A DNA stretch of 64,000 bases from an uncultured Aquimarina sp. (GTDB lineage Bacteria > Bacteroidota > Bacteroidia > Flavobacteriales > Flavobacteriaceae), in NCBI GenBank assembly GCA_947496355.1, contig CANMCO010000003.1:186001-250000 (forward strand), in the 5' to 3' direction. The position numbers were made by a program, and so were the translations under genes. The stretch's first letter is position 1. Each line of letters starts with the position of its first letter. Under the pieces are notes generated by a model. That model made no database searches. It was not told the origin of the DNA and worked only from the letters and a program-made list of their open reading frames with translations. This document shows, piece after piece, positions 61,294 through 64,000 of this stretch.

Positions 61294-62136
61294 ATGAGTT
61301 CAGCAAACTGGAAAATAGCAAAAGAATACAAAGACATCACCTACAAAAAGTCTGGAGGGGTAGCCCGTATAGCATTTAATAGACCAGATGTACGTAATGC
61401 TTTTAGACCACAAACCACAAGTGAATTATATGATGCTTTTTATGATGCACAAGAGGATACATCTATAGGGGTTGTTTTACTTTCTGCAGAAGGACCTTCT
61501 TCTAAAGATGGAGTGTATAGTTTTTGTAGTGGGGGTGATCAAAAAGCCAGAGGTCATCAAGGTTACGTAGGTGAAGATGGGATGCATAGATTAAATATTT
61601 TAGAAGTACAGAGGCTTATAAGGTTTATGCCAAAAGTAGTGATAGCAGTTGTTCCTGGTTGGGCAGTAGGAGGTGGGCATAGCTTGCATGTTGTTTGTGA
61701 TCTTACTCTTGCTAGTAAAGAGCATGCCATTTTTAAACAAACAGATGCAGATGTTACTAGTTTTGACGGAGGATATGGATCTGCTTATCTTGCCAAAATG
61801 GTTGGACAAAAAAAAGCGCGTGAAATTTTCTTTTTAGGAAGAAATTATTCTGCTCAAGATGCATACGAAATGGGAATGGTTAATGCCGTAATCCCTCATG
61901 ATGATCTGGAAGAAACCGCGTATGAGTGGGCACAAGAAATACTAGAGAAGTCGCCAACATCTATAAAAATGTTAAAATTTGCCATGAATCTTACAGATGA
62001 TGGTATGGTTGGACAACAAGTATTTGCAGGAGAGGCAACCAGACTTGCATATATGACCGAAGAAGCAAAAGAAGGTAGAAATGCATTTTTAGAGAAGAGA
62101 AAACCTAATTTTAAGGATATTAAATGGATTCCATAA
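61294..62136 (+). CDS. menB: 1,4-dihydroxy-2-naphthoyl-CoA synthase
   Basis: 280 residues of the crotonase superfamily. Oxyanion hole and MenB-specific pieces: GVARIAFNRPDVRNAFRPQTTSEL, GVYSFCSGGDQKARGHQGY, VPGWAVGGGHSLHVVCDLTLAS, TDADVTSFDGGYGSAYLAKMVG. It closes the second ring of menaquinone from O-succinylbenzoyl-CoA. It is separated from menI-menF-menD by about 3.2 kb of unrelated genes. A TATTTTTG box (61266-61273) lies just upstream as a possible -7 element. Confidence 0.96.
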   Translation: MSSANWKIAKEYKDITYKKSGGVARIAFNRPDVRNAFRPQTTSELYDAFYDAQEDTSIGVVLLSAEGPSSKDGVYSFCSGGDQKARGHQGYVGEDGMHRLNILEVQRLIRFMPKVVIAVVPGWAVGGGHSLHVVCDLTLASKEHAIFKQTDADVTSFDGGYGSAYLAKMVGQKKAREIFFLGRNYSAQDAYEMGMVNAVIPHDDLEETAYEWAQEILEKSPTSIKMLKFAMNLTDDGMVGQQVFAGEATRLAYMTEEAKEGRNAFLEKRKPNFKDIKWIP

Positions 62137-62214
62137 GAAAAGGTAGTATAGGTATTATTAATTTGGGGACTTGATTTTTTATTACCTATAAGTAGTAAAT
62201 CTTAATTTCGGAGA

Positions 62215-62988
62215 ATGAATAAAAAAGAAGAAGAGATTTTATCAATGCACTATCAGATTGAAAAAACTGATATTAAACAGCAAAGACTGGAAGATCGTCT
62301 TGTGTCAATTTCTAAAGATCTGAAAAAGAGTAAGAATAGAAGAGATTTTTATTTCACTTTTATTATTATACTAATTCTAATTATGACATTAGGGAGTTTT
62401 TATTTGATTCAAAACAATATGATTTTTTCTGAAGAAGATAATTCTTTGGAAAACTCAAATGAAATTAAAAAACTCCTGGTGGTTAATGATTCATTACAGC
62501 AAGAATTAGCTAGATTAAAAAATGATATTTCGCAATATGGAATGAATAAATCTAATGTTGGGGATTCAATAACTGCGGATTCTATAAATATAGAAGGGAA
62601 GCTAAAATTTGAAAGAGTACATTGTTATATAACTAAAATTTTTGAGAGTAATGATGCTGTTTTTATAGAAGCTGATTTTATAGAGTATTATGAGGGTAAA
62701 AAAGCAGTAAAAAAGGCTAAAGAATATGGTGAAGCCGAATATGATATAGACAAAAATGGAGATACTTTGTATTTTTTATATAATAATTATTATATTCATA
62801 ACCAGAATTCTACATCAAGAATTTTAGAGCTTGACGATAAAGCGAGGTTGAGAATTGAGAATATTAATCAAATCTCTAATGGTTTTCCATTAAAAGCTGT
62901 CCAGAGGATTATAAAAGATAAACCTATAATGATTTTGGAAACTAATAATGGAGTTGTTTATAGAATAACCGAGCAAAAACTCCTTTAA
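62215..62988 (+). CDS. Membrane-anchored coiled-coil protein, tandem paralogue 1
   Basis: 257 residues. Cytoplasmic N-terminal coil LSMHYQIEKTDIKQQRLEDR (about 10-29), one membrane segment (about 44-65, FYFTFIIILILIMTLGSFYLI), a short coil (about 77-105, EIKKLLVVNDSLQQELARLKND), then a beta-rich outer domain (about 125-257). No known family for the outer domain. The N-terminal module is shared with the gene 55 bp downstream. Confidence 0.75.
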   Translation: MNKKEEEILSMHYQIEKTDIKQQRLEDRLVSISKDLKKSKNRRDFYFTFIIILILIMTLGSFYLIQNNMIFSEEDNSLENSNEIKKLLVVNDSLQQELARLKNDISQYGMNKSNVGDSITADSINIEGKLKFERVHCYITKIFESNDAVFIEADFIEYYEGKKAVKKAKEYGEAEYDIDKNGDTLYFLYNNYYIHNQNSTSRILELDDKARLRIENINQISNGFPLKAVQRIIKDKPIMILETNNGVVYRITEQKLL

Positions 62989-63043
62989 GCGTTGTATAGA
63001 ATATATCTTTAAAATAACTATAACCCCATAAACTACCCCAACA

Positions 63044-63655
63044 ATGAAGGTTATTAAAGATGAGGATCTTTTATCTTTACATTATCAGATAGAAAAATCC
63101 GAAATTAAGCAAAAGAAACTTGAAGATCTTTTAGATGAAGAAGTGAGTAAGCTTAAAAAAAGTAAAAAATCGAATAGATTGTATGGATCATTCTCAGTGA
63201 TTCTATTGTTATTAGCTGTATTTCTAGTAGCTAATGCCTTTTATTCTAGTAAATCAACTACAAAAAAGATAGATAGCGTTGATGAAATTTCATTAGTTAA
63301 AGATGAATTAGAAAAGGTTAAAAAAGAGCTAGATGAACTTAAAAAAGAAAAGCTAGACCTTACAGAAATTCAAAACTTATACCTGTATAGAAGTTTAATC
63401 AATAAGGATATCGTATTCTCGGTACAGGTAAAGGCGTTAAGTGATAAAAGAATTGCTTCTATTTCAGAAAAATTCACGAACACTTTGGTTTATAGTGATA
63501 CATCCTATCATAAATTGAGTTTAGGAATTTTTGAAACGTTAGCTGAAGCTCAGGATTTCAGAAAATTGCTGATTGAATCTGGTTTATATGATAAACGAGT
63601 TTTTGTTATATCCTATAAAGATGGAAAACGCCTGAAGATCGAAGATTATGAGTAG
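63044..63655 (+). CDS. Membrane-anchored coiled-coil protein with SPOR-like C-terminus, tandem paralogue 2
   Basis: 203 residues. N-terminal coil LSLHYQIEKSEIKQKKLEDL (about 10-29, near-identical to its neighbour), a membrane segment (about 46-66), a Lys/Glu coil (about 78-108), then a domain (about 115-203: VFSVQVKALSDKRIASI ... YHKLSLGIFETLAEAQDFRKLLIESGLYDKRVFVISYKDGKR) with the SPOR pattern of a G-F-T/A-A-F/K-L-rich helix and strand. SPOR domains bind denuded peptidoglycan, hinting at envelope or division roles; this is tentative. It converges with the E1 gene, ten bases from its stop. Confidence 0.72.
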   Translation: MKVIKDEDLLSLHYQIEKSEIKQKKLEDLLDEEVSKLKKSKKSNRLYGSFSVILLLLAVFLVANAFYSSKSTTKKIDSVDEISLVKDELEKVKKELDELKKEKLDLTEIQNLYLYRSLINKDIVFSVQVKALSDKRIASISEKFTNTLVYSDTSYHKLSLGIFETLAEAQDFRKLLIESGLYDKRVFVISYKDGKRLKIEDYE

Positions 63656-63664
63656 TGTTCGAAA

Positions 63665-64000
63665 CTATCTTAATCGGGGGTAATCAGCTGGATTTGCCTC
63701 ATGCATTATCGAATACACTTTTTCAAAAATATCTTCTGCAGATGGTTTACTGAAATAATCACCATCGGTACCAAAAGCTGGCCTATGTGGTTGTGCACTT
63801 AAAGTTTGAGGCTTGCTGTCTAGATGTTGATATACGTTTTGTTCATCTATTAGTTTGTGAAGAATATAACCTGTGGCTCCACCTGGTACATCTTCATCTA
63901 TAATTAATAGTCTATTTGTTTTGGCTACACTTTTTATGATGTCATGATTTAGGTCAAAAGGAACTAGTGATTGAACATCTATAACTTCTGCATTAATGCC
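63665..64000 (-). CDS. 2-oxoacid dehydrogenase E1 (transketolase-like) protein, C-terminal part
   Basis: 111 residues from the right edge to the stop at 63665. AEVIDVQSLVPFDLNHDIIKSV, TNRLLIIDEDVPGGATGYI and TLSAQPHRPAFGTDGDYFSKPS form the C-terminal transketolase domain of a branched-chain/pyruvate-type E1 beta or fused alpha-beta E1 chain. It uses ThDP to decarboxylate a 2-oxo acid in a dehydrogenase complex. The catalytic N-terminal part is outside the window. Confidence 0.85.
   Translation of the reverse strand, partial: GINAEVIDVQSLVPFDLNHDIIKSVAKTNRLLIIDEDVPGGATGYILHKLIDEQNVYQHLDSKPQTLSAQPHRPAFGTDGDYFSKPSAEDIFEKVYSIMHEANPADYPRLR

Overview
The window looks like chromosomal DNA from a marine, AT-rich member of the Flavobacteriaceae (Bacteroidota). 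The sequence evidence for this is: a type IX secretion C-terminal sorting domain; many SusC/TonB-era hallmarks such as a BtuB-type receptor paired with a surface lipoprotein; families common in Bacteroidota (DUF4870, DUF4252, DUF2853, DUF1572, Haem_bd, M56/BlaI pairs); a near absence of Shine-Dalgarno sequences; and several promoters of the Bacteroidota form TTG-N17..21-TAnnTTTG. I see no rRNA, tRNA, IS element, CRISPR array or prophage. Gene order and family content look like core and near-core genome, with a few lineage-specific islands.

Layout. 1-57: start of mnmE running off the left edge. 370-3358: a secreted T9SS trypsin-like protease and a DUF4870 membrane protein. 3423-11498: a nitrogen assimilation block, with glnK-amtB leftward and gltB-gltD rightward, around an intergenic region that carries a long inverted repeat and a good glnK promoter. 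11616-14775: a BlaI repressor and an M56 membrane protease whose outer part is a run of about 12 'KIHNVTP' repeats. 14846-21006: small catabolic and redox genes (OmpW, PLP dehydratase, spermidine-synthase-like methyltransferase, HbpS/GlcG, aldo/keto reductase, alpha/beta hydrolase, NAD-dependent epimerase). 21076-23579: two tandem outer-membrane-type paralogues, the downstream one broken by a frameshift. 23661-24779: dnaN.

25000-34022 is a vitamin B12 locus. Leftward are cobU, cobT, cobS, cobC and a BtuF/BtuC pair. Rightward, behind a cobalamin riboswitch, are a BtuB-type TonB receptor and a propeller-type surface lipoprotein resembling BtuG. 34092-37134 holds two S41 peptidase lipoproteins. 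37269-39424 is an ECF sigma factor, a membrane protein that is probably its anti-sigma factor, and two DUF4252 proteins. 39496-44898 holds purB, a helical protein, a haem-binding CxxCH protein, a sirtuin without zinc cysteines, a LytTR regulator with Glu at the phosphorylation site, and terC.

44898-47928: an XRE regulator faces an M14 carboxypeptidase across seven copies of a GTTTAC-N3-GTAAC type operator, followed by lrp. 48027-51597: ppc, DinB and an NTF2-like protein. 51611-54675: three alpha/beta hydrolases, two of them apparently co-transcribed with a TetR regulator. 54766-62136: menaquinone genes menI-menF-menD and, 3 kb on, menB, interrupted by DUF2853, cvfB and a voltage-gated cation channel. 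62215-63655: two proteins with a shared N-terminal coil and membrane anchor but different C-terminal domains. 63665-64000: the C-terminal end of a 2-oxoacid dehydrogenase E1 protein running off the right edge.

All start codons were checked against the bases. Several open frames extend upstream through TTG or through terminator hairpins, and for these I chose a later ATG and say so in the entry. Best candidates for new biology: the M56 repeat receptor (11616-14775), the XRE operator cluster (45826-46149), the unphosphorylatable LytTR regulator (43275-44012) and the nitrogen intergenic repeat (5156-5220).
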